Both the position numbers and the translations under genes were made by a program. From positions 359,454 through 423,453 of the forward strand of contig NW_005179291.1 in the NCBI RefSeq assembly GCF_000350225.1: 64,000 nucleotides of DNA. The letters are read 5' to 3'. Below the pieces are notes generated by a model. The model searched no databases and was not told the origin of the DNA. It saw nothing but the letters and a program-made list of their open reading frames with translations. This document shows positions 54,354 through 63,860 of the stretch, in pieces. Source of the stretch: Chondrus crispus (Eukaryota > Rhodophyta > Florideophyceae > Gigartinales > Gigartinaceae). The first letter of the stretch is position 1. Each line of letters begins with the position of its first letter.

Positions 54354-55184
54354 TCATGGTTGCAATCTCGTTTTTGTCCAGCGACTGCTGCCCTTAAGTT
54401 CCTCACTAGGCGTCCAGTCCTCGTTCTCGCCAAGCTCATACACAATCCTGTCATGCAGCCTGGCCTCGCGCCCCTTCCAGAACTCGACGCGGTCCGGGAC
54501 GAGTCTAAAGCCGCCCCATTGTGGCGGTCTCTCGACCTCCTTCTTCAACCCCCCCTTCTCATCCAAATGGTCATCTACCAAGCCATTCCACCTTTCCTCT
54601 ACCACATGCCTCTCCCCCACCGGCTTACTCTGATCACTCGCCCAGGCGCCCAGCCTGCTCGCGGGCGGCCTCGACTTAAAGTAAGCATCGCTCTCCTCCG
54701 TCGGGACGCGATCCACCTTGCCCTCTATCCGGACCGAGCGCTCCAGCGACGGCCACCAAAACGTGAGTGCCGCGAACGGGTTGTCCGCGAGCTGCGCGGC
54801 CTTGCGCGAGCCGTAGTTAGTATACCACACAAAGCCGTTGTCATCAAAGGCCTTGAGCAGGACCATGCGTGCGGAGGGGCGTGCGTCGGGCGAGGCAGTG
54901 GCCAGACACATGGCGTTGGGCTCGGGGTCGCCCGACGCCTTCGCTTGCTCGAACCACGCAGCGAACAGGGCGAACGGGGCCGGCGGCAGCATGGCCTCGT
55001 CCAGTGCGGGGGCCCGAGAGTAGCTGACGCGCAGGGAGGACACCGAGGCGGGGGTCGGGGCCTTCGGGGTCGGGGCCTTCGGAGCCGACATGGTGAAGCG
55101 GCGGGGCGAGAGGTGCGGGCGTCGCGGGGCGCGGGCGAGGGGAAGCTGCGGGACAAAGAGGAGGGAGCGAAGGGTTCGCGACAT
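54354..55184 (-). CDS. PNPO: Pyridoxamine/pyridoxine 5'-phosphate oxidase with presequence
   Basis: 276 residues. The enzyme uses FMN and oxygen to make pyridoxal 5'-phosphate in the B6 salvage pathway. Family motifs: PNAMCLATAS (89-98), the FMN-binding RMVLLK (106-111), VWYTNYGSRKAAQL (119-132), FAALTFWW (137-144), VRIEGKVDRVP (151-161), YFKSRPPASRLGAWAS (169-183) and WGGFRLVPDRVEFW (223-236), with the C-terminal RWTKTRLQP. Residues 1-31 are rich in Arg, Leu and Pro with no acidic residue, like an organelle targeting peptide. A second ATG at 55091 would give the mature-length protein, so dual targeting by start choice is possible. The start at 55184 is preferred over upstream non-ATG codons. 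Confidence 0.95.
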   Translation of the reverse strand: MSRTLRSLLFVPQLPLARAPRRPHLSPRRFTMSAPKAPTPKAPTPASVSSLRVSYSRAPALDEAMLPPAPFALFAAWFEQAKASGDPEPNAMCLATASPDARPSARMVLLKAFDDNGFVWYTNYGSRKAAQLADNPFAALTFWWPSLERSVRIEGKVDRVPTEESDAYFKSRPPASRLGAWASDQSKPVGERHVVEERWNGLVDDHLDEKGGLKKEVERPPQWGGFRLVPDRVEFWKGREARLHDRIVYELGENEDWTPSEELKGSSRWTKTRLQP

Positions 55185-55571
55185 TGGCAATGGGAGGCAA
55201 GGGGGGAGAGGTTGGTGTTGAGGGGGGCTCAAAGGCTCTGCGATGTGTAGATGCGGAGCCGAGGGGTTACATTGAGGAGAAGCTGCGGAATGAGTCAAGC
55301 GACTGAAGTCGGGCGGTTGGGACTGTGAGTGGGCTGTGGCGGAGGCGGCGGCGGCGGAGCCGGTGGCGGATGGAGAATGATGTGCGATGGAGGGTGCATG
55401 ACGCGATAAGGGTCGGGGAAAACAAAGGAAAAATAGAGAAAAACACGGTGTATTGGCCCATGTTTCGAGACAGTGAGACATGTGTGCGTGGTGACTGCGA
55501 CAGCAAGTAAATTTTAGCACAACTCGTTCTCTCGTCAGGACACGCCCCGGCGCCGTTCCTAACGAAGAGTT

Positions 55572-55702
55572 CGCCGTGCCAGCACCCGAGCACCCTGAAA
55601 CTTGGCATGAATGTATTGGTTGAAAAAATTATTGGAAATGCTTTTACTCTCGTTCAACCAATCCATTCATGCCAAATGTCAGGGTGCTTGCGTGCTAGCA
55701 CA
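55572..55702. mobile_element. MITE-like 131-bp element with about 48-bp TIRs
   Basis: The two halves are imperfect inverted repeats (core TTGGCATGAATG...ATTGGTTGAA on one side and its reverse complement on the other). The whole is flanked by 14-bp direct repeats CCTAACGAAGAGTT at 55558-55571 and 55703-55716. No coding capacity. Confidence 0.7.
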
Positions 55703-55879
55703 CCTAACGAAGAGTTAGGACGCTCCAGACCCCGAGCCTTGCTGGTTTCCAAGGAAATGGGCGCACCGTCCCCGATCTCGTACACTCGTCCTCCCCTCCC
55801 TTCCTCATGCGCAGCCAAGAGGGCACCCAGCAGGGAAATCCTGCGAGCATGCTCCTTTTACAAGTTCGCCTTCTCAGCC

Positions 55880-56060
55880 GTGAGTGCGACCCTCTTCCTA
55901 AATCGCTTGTACGCTAACGACGACACCCTTATTGGTTACTATGGACGAGATGACCAAGGCACTCCGCATGCTCAAGGATGCCGGTGCTGCCGCTGGTTTC
56001 CATTTCAACACTTCCAAATGCCGCGCGTACGGGCCTTTCACTACGCCCACCACATGCGTA
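55880..56060 (+). pseudogene. Non-LTR (LINE-type) reverse transcriptase fragment
   Basis: One frame ends LNRLYANDDTLIG, the catalytic FADD/YADD-type box here as YANDD. After a frameshift near 55930 the next frame reads EMTKALRMLKDAGAAAGFHF then NTSKCRAYGP. That spacing (box, helix, then N-x-x-KC) is typical of RT domains 5-7 of LINE elements. It is only a small fragment, with no flanking endonuclease. Confidence 0.65.
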
Positions 56061-56643
56061 GTCCCTAGTAGGGACGGGCGTCAGCACGGTAGGGACTCCC
56101 TATCGTGCTGGCGCTCGCATCACGGCGGCGAGCCGCATCGCAGGGGCCGCTGAAGTCAGCACTTGTCGGCACTTGTCGGCACAGATGCCGACAAGCCGCC
56201 CACCCACGCCTGAATTATCCGGGCCGCGCTCCACCTCGGAGCCAATGCTGACCTCCCGCGCCTTGATTGGCATTTTGTTCCTCTCGCGTATGACACTCTT
56301 GGCGCGGCCTATGCTCGTACTACCCTCACTTGAAAGTTACCTCATTTGAAAGTTACACAACATGATAAATAAACTAGAAAAGAAATGTCACAAGCGTTTT
56401 AGTATTCGTCTGCCACGAGGCCGACGTTTCCACGCCGAACAGCGGGTAAATTTAGAATGCATCGCTTCCTTTGGATGAATAATCCGTCAGTGCCTTCATC
56501 ACCGTTTCATTGCTGGACCTAGCCTCTTGATCCGCCGACCAAAGACAAGCGATAATATACCGTAAACTTTACACTGCATTCCATGCATAAACCTCCTCGC
56601 CAGCCATCCCTTCCTCCCCCGCCCCCGCACTTCACTCCTCAAC
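56061..56643. other. Intergenic region upstream of RRP45
   Basis: Contains further degraded sequence after the LINE fragment and the presumed RRP45 promoter. No gene supported. Confidence 0.4.
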
Positions 56644-57915
56644 ATGCACGACAAATCCATCTCCACCTCTGAGCGACTGTTCGCCTCCGAATGCGTCTCC
56701 GCGGGCCGTCGTCTAGATGGCCGCTCTTTGACTGATCCGCGCCACGTCTCCGTCACGTTGGGCCCGTCCTGGGGCTTTGCGGAAGTCGCCTTCGACAACA
56801 CGCTCGTCATCGCCTCCACCTCGGTCGACGCCACCGCCCCCTCCTCCGAACGACCCAACGAGGGCGTCCTCACCGTCGTTGCAGACCTGTCCCCGACATC
56901 CTCCGAGGCCGCCGCCCGCGAGTCGCTCGCCCGCTCGGGCCACACCCCCGTCGTCACGGAGATCCGTAACTGCATCGACAAGTTTGTCCGCGAGGCGAGG
57001 GCCATCGATACCGAGGCCCTTTGCATCCTCGCCGGTGTCAAGGTCTGGGCCGTGCGCGTCGAGGTCGACATCATAAACGACGACGGCAACTGCGTTGACG
57101 CCTGCGTCATGGCCGTCATGTCCTCACTCATGCATGCTCGCCGCCCGGATGTCACCGTTACAGGGAAGGAAGTCCGCGTCCATTCCCTGGATGAGCGAGA
57201 GCCTGTACCGCTGCCCGTGCACCACGTCCCGCTGTCGGTGTCGTTCGCCCTGTTCGGCGCCGGCAAGCCGTATGAGCCCGACATGGTCGTCATGGACCCT
57301 GTGAAGAAGGAGGAGATCGCGTCGGGGGGTTCGCTATCGTTTGCGTTCAATGCGCAGGGAGAAGTATGTGGCGTGTATAAGGCGGGAGGCTTGCCGCTGC
57401 AGCCGGAGAGCTTTGTCCAGTGCAGCGAGCTGGGAGAGAAGCGGGCACTCAAGCTCACCGCCATTTTGAACAAGGCGCTGGCCGATTCGTCCGCAAAGCA
57501 TCCAAGGGCAAGTCTGCGGCCTATGCTCGTTACGCCGGAGCCTGTGGCCCAGGTACGGTCGCGACATACGAGAAAGAAGGACGAGGTCATGAGTGAAGCC
57601 GCCCCCCTTTCGATGTGGAATGCGACGCCAATTGAGGACACGTTGCCTCCACCGCCCAGCGCGACGGACCGTGATCCCGTCAAAGTGCACGCGGTGGAGG
57701 GCGTGGACAGTGCAATAGCGAGTCTATTGCAGGGGAGGAAGGAGGTGGATGAAATTGTACAAGTGGAAGAACATGTGGAGATGGAGATGGAGCCCGAGCG
57801 AGAGGACGGGCCCAAGCCAACTGAGATTATTGAGATTTCGGATAGCTCATCGTCTGATGACGATCTAGAATCGGCGATCATCTCCAAAGGGAAGGGAAGC
57901 GGCGGGCGGCGGTAG
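56644..57915 (+). CDS. RRP45: Exosome subunit RRP45 (EXOSC9), RNase PH fold
   Basis: 423 residues. RRP45 pairs with RRP41 in the six-subunit ring of the RNA exosome, which degrades and trims RNA 3' ends in nucleus and cytoplasm. The RNase PH fold spans about 8-275: RRLDGRSLTDPRHVSVTLG, a β-core with AFDNTLVIAST, NCIDKFVREARAIDTEALCI, LAGVKVWAVRVEVDIINDDG and RRPDVTVTGKEV then PVPLPVHHVPLSV. Catalytic phosphate-binding residues of bacterial RNase PH are not preserved, as expected for a structural subunit. The acidic C-terminal tail includes IIEISDSSSSDDD, like the SUMO-interacting/phosphorylatable tail of animal EXOSC9. Single exon. Confidence 0.93.
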   Translation: MHDKSISTSERLFASECVSAGRRLDGRSLTDPRHVSVTLGPSWGFAEVAFDNTLVIASTSVDATAPSSERPNEGVLTVVADLSPTSSEAAARESLARSGHTPVVTEIRNCIDKFVREARAIDTEALCILAGVKVWAVRVEVDIINDDGNCVDACVMAVMSSLMHARRPDVTVTGKEVRVHSLDEREPVPLPVHHVPLSVSFALFGAGKPYEPDMVVMDPVKKEEIASGGSLSFAFNAQGEVCGVYKAGGLPLQPESFVQCSELGEKRALKLTAILNKALADSSAKHPRASLRPMLVTPEPVAQVRSRHTRKKDEVMSEAAPLSMWNATPIEDTLPPPPSATDRDPVKVHAVEGVDSAIASLLQGRKEVDEIVQVEEHVEMEMEPEREDGPKPTEIIEISDSSSSDDDLESAIISKGKGSGGRR

Positions 57916-58098
57916 TAGGTTTGTCAGACCTGTCTATGCGTTGTGGCTGGCAAGCTTTTTTTGGAGCACGGGATGCGCAACTCGGTTGGTGCTGTGCGCA
58001 CGACTAACATGGTGCACATAGTGCTACTGGACATTTTGCTGTACATCGGATAATTGTGGTGTTGTTGAGTTTAATAGGCGAAGCAGGACACGAGGTGT

Positions 58099-58929
58099 TT
58101 ACAGACCGACGAGGTCGAGGTTATTTCTGACGAAAGCGAAATCTTCGGGATTAGTAAGTTCGAGTGGAATGGCGTTATCAACACCGTAAACGAAAGATTT
58201 GACACCTTCCTCGGGCAGAAGGTCGTTGAGCATGGTGGAGAGAATGTACTCTGAGGTTTCTTCGGTAGCATTGTCTTCAAGCCACTTATCAAACTTTCGT
58301 TGTGCAAAATCCAGGATGGATGGTTGAAAACCAAAAATGTTCATCGACGTGAGCTCGTCGCCAGAATACTTGCCTGCGTTAATGTCATCCATGCAAATGT
58401 TATACTGTTCCACAATTTGCGTGAGGGCCGACCCCTCAATTCTAATTACGGCGCGGTTGACCTTGCCCGATCGTGGCAAAACGTCGCGCAAAGGGTATCC
58501 AGGCATGCACGGGGTATCTTTGTACTTGATATGTGTGCAGACCTTATCAAGTGCCTTGTCGCCATAAAGCGTATCGCCGTTGAGGACGATGAAAGGGGCG
58601 TCGATGTGTGGCTTCGCGGCGAGCAATGCGTGGACAGTCCCCATGGGCTTCTTTCTATACTCTGGTGTTTTTTGGAAGGCGTACTTGACGGGAAGTCCCA
58701 AAAAGCTGTCACCGACGACAGAGAAGATGTGGGAGTAGGTAGCGTCGGACACGATGAGAATGATGGCAGTGACACCCTGTTTTTGCAGCTGGCGCACAGA
58801 TAGCTCGAGCAGGGTCTCGCCGTAGCGACCGACGGGTTGCAGACACTTGATTCGAAAGCCAAAGCGAGAGGATAGGCCGGCCGCTAAATACAAGCCGTAG
58901 AACGGCTTAGGGGAAGCGGTGTCGGGCAT
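58099..58929 (-). CDS. Sugar-phosphate nucleotidyltransferase (NTP transferase fold)
   Basis: 276 residues from ATG 58929 (the upstream open frame has no Met). The fold signature is visible: LAAGLSSRFG (15-24, nucleotide-binding G-rich loop), a Lys at 28 in KCLQPVG, GTVHALLAA (97-105) and FIVLNGDTLYG (113-123), where the Asp coordinates the metal. LTSMNIFGFQP and a final EYILSTMLNDLLPEEG follow. The protein resembles a bacterial class of about 300-residue nucleotidyltransferases (GETIL-type) more than eukaryotic UGPase or GMPP. The exact sugar is not clear. It could supply an activated sugar for wall or storage polysaccharide. Bacterial ancestry is inference. Confidence 0.75.
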   Translation of the reverse strand: MPDTASPKPFYGLYLAAGLSSRFGFRIKCLQPVGRYGETLLELSVRQLQKQGVTAIILIVSDATYSHIFSVVGDSFLGLPVKYAFQKTPEYRKKPMGTVHALLAAKPHIDAPFIVLNGDTLYGDKALDKVCTHIKYKDTPCMPGYPLRDVLPRSGKVNRAVIRIEGSALTQIVEQYNICMDDINAGKYSGDELTSMNIFGFQPSILDFAQRKFDKWLEDNATEETSEYILSTMLNDLLPEEGVKSFVYGVDNAIPLELTNPEDFAFVRNNLDLVGL

Positions 58930-59984
58930 GGTGGAGATGCGATGTGGTGACGGTAAGGTTTTGGTTCGCGGGTTCGGTACGGAAGGGAGCGAAGGTGGCG
59001 GCACGGACGCCGCTTGACTGTAGGTGGGACAAAAATGACGCCGGTGCGGGGTGAACGATGCCTGGCAGGGATTAAGGGTTGGAGTTGCGGGCAGGTGAGA
59101 AGCGGGAGGAATTGAGCAGGTGTGGAAAGCTGAAGTGGTTTGCAGGGAATTGAGCGATGATCGAGGCGAAGAAGCGAGGCAAGCCGTGGATGAGGAGGAA
59201 GGGAAGAGCACGGGTGCACGGGTGTCACAGAAATATCGTATATCGACGCGACTCTGTGGCAGTGACCCATGTTGGGGGGGGGCGGGACCGGACGGCTGTA
59301 GGCGGAGGCGGCGATCCGTGAGATGGATCGAGCTCGGAAAGATGTGACGGAATTTTACAAATATTCAAGGTTGGCCTCTATCTCGGCACGCGAGCCCATA
59401 TACTGTATCTCTGGCGCATCGCCGGTTCTCGGCGTCGTGAATTGCACCGACTCGTGCTCACGGAGTGGGTCGCCGGTGCTCGTTTTGCAAAGGAGAGCGG
59501 ATACGATCGCGCTCGGCAACTCGAGCAGAGCTGGAGACCTCCGTGTTGGCACCGTTCGCCTGGAGGCATCGCTCGCTTCGGCCGTGTGCGGCGAGGGGCG
59601 CATGGACGCTTGCAGAGTGTGTGAAACTTGATTTTTAGCGGCACGTTGCTCCTAATCCCCCTAAATCCCTTAATCCCCCCCCCCCCCCCCCCTTTGTTAT
59701 CATGGTGAGCAATGACCATAATTTGGTTGGAGGCATTGGCCAGACATGGGTAGTGTAAGCTTACACTATCCGTTACTGGAAACGTGTCGGAGGCCCTTCT
59801 GATTCCGTTGCTGACTTGATTATGCATTCGGAAAGGAGCGCAGCCCCTTTTGTGATTTGTGATTGTGGTGCCCTGGACAGCAGCACCCTTCTAGAACCCC
59901 CCGGGAGTGCAGGGCTGCACCTACCGCACGGGCTTACACACCTGCTTCCGGGGCATGATGGAAAAGAATGGCTTCTACTAGAAG

Positions 59985-60042
59985 CCTCCAGCCCAAATAA
60001 CCCGCCACCTAGTAGTAGGTGGCGGGTTATTTGGGCTGGAGG
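59985..60042. repeat. Hairpin with perfect 27-bp arms and 4-base loop
   Basis: Left arm 59985-60011 and right arm 60016-60042 are exact reverse complements, with loop GTAG. A smaller palindrome GGCTTCTACTAGAAGCC (59970-59986) adjoins. Could be a MITE remnant or a small-RNA precursor. Confidence 0.8.
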
Positions 60043-60436
60043 GTGGCCCGCAAGTCAACGATTGCCCGCTGTATACCTTCGAAGGTACTCTGGAGCTGAA
60101 ATGTTCACTCCGCGTGTCGCGAATGTCCCAAAACGCATATACATCCAAACATGGCCATGGACAGTGTCCATGCTGTCTTAAAGGAGACCCTCAGAGGAGG
60201 CGTGCATTTCCATGGCCCAAGGCGCCGAACCCCTACCACGTGTACAGGACCGGAAATGAATTTCCACAATGGCGACGCCTTATTGGACCACCACCCATTT
60301 GATCTTCGAGCTCCAGGCATGAGCGCCTACCGCTCTGCAAAACCATCTTCTGCGCCTTCCTTGCTGGACAAACGGAAGATCCTTCTAGCCTCTCCGCCTT
60401 CCACCCTCGCCCCAACATGGAACGCACCGCTTCTTC

Positions 60437-60443
60437 TATATAA
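60437..60443 (+). promoter_or_regulatory. Possible TATA box of the PB1-ZZ gene
   Basis: TATATAA lies 120 bases before the ATG at 60563 and is followed by a C/T-rich and CA-repeat leader. Plausible but untested. Confidence 0.45.
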
Positions 60444-60489
60444 CTCCGCATCCCACCCATCTTCACTTCACCTTTCTCGACCACCCTCA

Positions 60490-60548
60490 GAACAACTCCA
60501 TCACAACCACACCACAACCACACCACAACCACACCACACCCACACCAC
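60490..60548 (+). repeat. CA-rich tandem repeat in the leader (ACCACACCACA)
   Basis: About five units of a 10-11 base repeat just upstream of the PB1-ZZ start codon. Confidence 0.65.
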
Positions 60549-60562
60549 TCTCCCACTGCATC

Positions 60563-62071
60563 ATGGCCCCGCTCTCCGTCAAGGCCTGCTACAAGCACAC
60601 CAAGCGTCGTTTCTCCCTGGAACCGTCCTCCACCTTTGCCGACTTCCAGGCCAAACTCGCCGCCATCTTCTCCATCCCGGCCCCCCGAACCATCCTCTAC
60701 AAAGACGATGAAGACGACCTAGTCGCTGTCTCCTCGGACTCGGAGCTCGCCGAGCTCTTCGCCATCGCCACCTCGGCAAGCATCACCCCGCTCCGCGTCT
60801 ACCTCTACGACACCGCCGAGGACGTGTCCGCCGCCGAGCAGGCTTCACGTCAAGCCCCCAACGCCGAAGTGCCCCGTCCCCCCTCCTCTGCGGAGCCGGA
60901 CCGCTCGCACGACCCCATGCCGCAGCTGGATTCCGTCTTCTCCGGCGTCTCTCAGATCTTGTCCACCATCTTCAACGACGGCCGCAACCAGCCCTTCCGC
61001 TCCTCGCGCCGCTCGCACCCGTGCGGCTGGCGCAGCCGCTCCTCTCGCTCGCGCCGCCCGGACATGCCCACGCCCCCACCGCCCTTCTTCAACATGTACG
61101 GCCCCATTGCATCGTTCATCTCCGCCATGGCAAACTCCGGGGGAGGTCCCCCCGACATCATGTCCAATTTGTCACGCGTGTCGCAGGACACCAGGGACGC
61201 CTTTGATCAGGCGCGCCAGGCAGTCCTTTCCGCCGAAGACCCTATGCGCATCATTAATGCGGCCAGGGCGGGCGCGCCCGTAGTACGCTCGTGGATGAAC
61301 GATAATCTGGGCTCGGAGGGACCGGTGCGGGAGGAGTCTGTCCCACCGTTAGTGAGGGACTTAGAAGCTGCGATTGGGGAAGGCTTTGGTAGTGATATCA
61401 CTGACCGTGCGATGGAGCTAGTGAGGGTCGCTCTACGCGACCAGGTCGTCGTAGATATGCTCAGGATGCTACCAGAGGATTTTTCCTTCTCCTGGGATGC
61501 GGAGATGGTGCCCCCGGGGGAGTCTTATCGCACGAGTGGGTTCTCGGTTCATACCGGTGTCGAGTGTGACAACTGCGGGAAACAGCCGGTGCGAGGTAGC
61601 AGATTCATGGCGACGAACCGCGAAAATTACGACCTGTGCGACAGTTGTTACAACGATGAGACTGTTGATAAGCAAGGAATCGAGTTCAAAGAATGCAAGT
61701 ACATCTGGGAGGCGCGCTTGGGGGATGCTGTCGTGCCCTCGGCCCCGCTCTCCATGTGGAACCGCGGGCCGAGCGTGGCTTTTCTGCAGAAGTTGCTCAC
61801 GGATCTGGGCTTCATGAATGAGAACATGTACCGTCGTGCAGTTGGTATGTATGGACCGAAGACGAAGGCGGCTGTGATGCAGTTCCAACGTGAACATGGA
61901 TTGAGCGATGTCGTCGAGTCTGGAGTGTACGACGCGACTACGGCCGCGAGCTTGGTTTCTATCATCGAAACGCAGGTGCCCCCCACGGCTGCGACAGGCA
62001 GTGATCCTGCCGAGTCGGGGCCTTCTTCTGCTACTACCACTGCACCCGAGTCTTCTCCGGCGCGGGGTTGA
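60563..62071 (+). CDS. PB1 - partial ZZ - peptidoglycan-binding-fold protein
   Basis: 502 residues. The N-terminal PB1 domain (about 4-84) has a basic cluster (K7, K11, K14-R16) and an acidic OPCA loop (YKDDEDDLVAVSSDSELAE, 46-64), so it is predicted to form head-to-tail oligomers as p62/NBR1 do. A hydrophobic helical region (120-300) with an Arg/Ser-rich part follows. At 330-378 lies a ZZ-like finger: H330, C335-D-N-C338 and YDLCDSCY with C359/C362. The middle CxxC of canonical ZZ fingers (RYKCxxC) is missing, so one zinc site is absent. Residues 404-466 match the PG_binding_1 fold (VAFLQKLLTDLGF ... YGPKTKAAVMQFQ). No UBA or FW domain is seen. Function unknown; an autophagy-receptor-like role is inference. 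Confidence 0.8.
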   Translation: MAPLSVKACYKHTKRRFSLEPSSTFADFQAKLAAIFSIPAPRTILYKDDEDDLVAVSSDSELAELFAIATSASITPLRVYLYDTAEDVSAAEQASRQAPNAEVPRPPSSAEPDRSHDPMPQLDSVFSGVSQILSTIFNDGRNQPFRSSRRSHPCGWRSRSSRSRRPDMPTPPPPFFNMYGPIASFISAMANSGGGPPDIMSNLSRVSQDTRDAFDQARQAVLSAEDPMRIINAARAGAPVVRSWMNDNLGSEGPVREESVPPLVRDLEAAIGEGFGSDITDRAMELVRVALRDQVVVDMLRMLPEDFSFSWDAEMVPPGESYRTSGFSVHTGVECDNCGKQPVRGSRFMATNRENYDLCDSCYNDETVDKQGIEFKECKYIWEARLGDAVVPSAPLSMWNRGPSVAFLQKLLTDLGFMNENMYRRAVGMYGPKTKAAVMQFQREHGLSDVVESGVYDATTAASLVSIIETQVPPTAATGSDPAESGPSSATTTAPESSPARG

Positions 62072-63059
62072 TTTGATCAGGAATCCTGTGTTGTTCCGTT
62101 TTTCATGGTGGTCTCGTGAAAAACAACTCGTATTGTTGATAGTGTAGGTTTCCCTTTCTTGTCTCTGGTGCGGCTGAAATGCAGCCGGAGCGATTCTTTC
62201 TGTCACTGTTTCATGGCCTTTTTCATCTAGCGATGTGGCGCTCACTCCGACGACATTGCAGGACTCATGAGTAATGTAGCTGCCTGGTTTGCGTATTAAA
62301 ATGTTCTTGGAACAACCAAATACTTGTGCGGACATCACAGCCTGCCCTCTGCAGTCCGGATCCTCATTCATTGTCCAGCAAGGTCACCATATGGGAATCA
62401 CTCCTATTGGCCTAGTGTCATGGTCAGAACGCTTTCCGCCAATCAACAGGCGTCGAAGGTGGCCATTGTATCTCTCGGCAAGCTGTCCTCGTCATTATCC
62501 TGTCCCTACGAAGTATTTGCAGCGAAACTGATAATTCCACGTCGTTCGCTGATGCGCCGTGGATATCGCTCATATGGCTCGGCCGTATGACATATATATA
62601 CGGGTTCTGTGAAGAGACTTAACATTATTGAGGAACTCTTCCTCGCTTGCTTCCGCTCAAACGGTGTCCTCCATCGCTTGGATGCACATGCTTAACAAGA
62701 CATCGGAGCTGTTAAACTTGCATGGTATCAGACTTGTACAGGCTCCCATTTACACAATCTATGATGAACAATTTGGAAAAGGAAGAAAGTCTATCTGTCC
62801 ACATATACTTGGGACGGCAATATCTATCTCTTCTCTTCGAGAAAATGATCGCTGCACTATGTTTCAGGGGAGCGAGCCAATGCATTCAAAAAAGAATAGA
62901 ATTAGTCTTTCCATTTCGAGATGCATGGGCAGAAGCGAAAGCATGCCTCAGCTTTTATTGGGCTTCAAAATCGCCAGTTCTCTCTCAAGAGAGAACAGCT
63001 CGTTATTTTCGAAACAAGCTATAAGTATCATGACATTACACAAAAGGTATGCATTAACA
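62072..63059. other. Intergenic region
   Basis: Short ORFs only. The candidate 62628-63071 (+) has no recognisable domain and is not supported as a gene. Confidence 0.4.
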
Positions 63060-63860
63060 TCATTCATCTAAGTTGCGTCTACAGGATGATAAATGAGCGG
63101 GACTGTGGCGACGGGAATCATACATCCGTCCCAGACGCGCTCCAAGGTCAATCGCCTCATTTGGAGTCCGCCTGCTTCCTTTTCCGACATACTTGCTTAT
63201 ACAAGAATTGCCCCGTGCCTGAAGCGGTGGAGGGGCATTTGCACCCCTTTTCTTCGAGGAAGATTTGCGCTTGCGATTGCGTCGATTATGTTTTAGAGTA
63301 TTCTGCGGTTCGTTTAAGAATTGGAGTTGCTGTTTTTCCGCCTTTGATTTATAGCCAGGCTTGTATTTATGCCCGAGAGGATTGTAGAAACACTCCTCTG
63401 TCTCGTGCCCGATGTGGTCACAAAAGCCACACTCCACGTTCTTGCAACCACGACGTTTTCCCCTGCCAATTGGGGGGTTGAATACGAAGTTGTTGTTATC
63501 AGGCCACTCTGTCGCGTAGCTGATATCTTTGCGCAGATGTCCTGAAACAGATACCGATCCACTCATATCATGAGACCGCATTTGGAACTGATGTTTGTGT
63601 TTCACACCATTGACTTCCAGCCTTTCCGAGAAATTTCTTCGTACATCGGCGTAGGGATCTGTATATAGTAACCCTTTTCCTACATCTCTGGCTTCGACTG
63701 TATGAGTCAGCAGAGGGTAGTAGCTCCGTCTGTCTGGAAGAGCTTCGTGGATGTAGCCACAAGACCTGTCATCTACCTGTTTATTCACAGATGTGGCGAG
63801 GTCAGAGGATTTCCACTCGACTTCATAGCGTGCGATGTCTTGCGCTTGTCCAAACTCCAT
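63060..63860 (-). CDS. CCHC zinc-knuckle protein, gag-like, probably truncated
   Basis: The first in-frame ATG is at 63860, but the frame opens upstream to about 63947. An intron or lost 5' exon is possible. A single knuckle, CGFCDHIGHETEEC (C-x2-C-x4-H-x4-C), is followed by FYNPLGHKYKPGYKSKAEKQQ, a pattern seen after the knuckle in Ty1/copia gag. A Lys/Arg-rich tail (NRRNRKRKSSSKKRGA) follows. The N-terminal half is not clearly capsid-like. It is most likely a retroelement gag remnant, but a host RNA-binding protein cannot be excluded. Confidence 0.4.
   Translation of the reverse strand: MEFGQAQDIARYEVEWKSSDLATSVNKQVDDRSCGYIHEALPDRRSYYPLLTHTVEARDVGKGLLYTDPYADVRRNFSERLEVNGVKHKHQFQMRSHDMSGSVSVSGHLRKDISYATEWPDNNNFVFNPPIGRGKRRGCKNVECGFCDHIGHETEECFYNPLGHKYKPGYKSKAEKQQLQFLNEPQNTLKHNRRNRKRKSSSKKRGANAPPPLQARGNSCISKYVGKGSRRTPNEAIDLGARLGRMYDSRRHSPAHLSSCRRNLDE

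Larger units (their letters stand above)
58930..60562. other. Region between divergent genes with hairpins
   Basis: Holds the promoters of the nucleotidyltransferase (-) and the PB1-ZZ gene (+). It includes a 19-C run at about 59677-59692, a perfect 18-bp palindrome TAGTGTAAGCTTACACTA near 59750, and the strong hairpin at 59985. No gene supported. Confidence 0.45.

Noticed and set aside
56499..57887. 462-codon ORF on minus, opposite RRP45
   Set aside because: It is the antisense shadow of RRP45, whose RNase PH motifs are clear on plus.
61469..62371. 300-codon ORF antisense to the PB1-ZZ gene
   Set aside because: Shadow frame of a high-GC gene; no recognisable domain.
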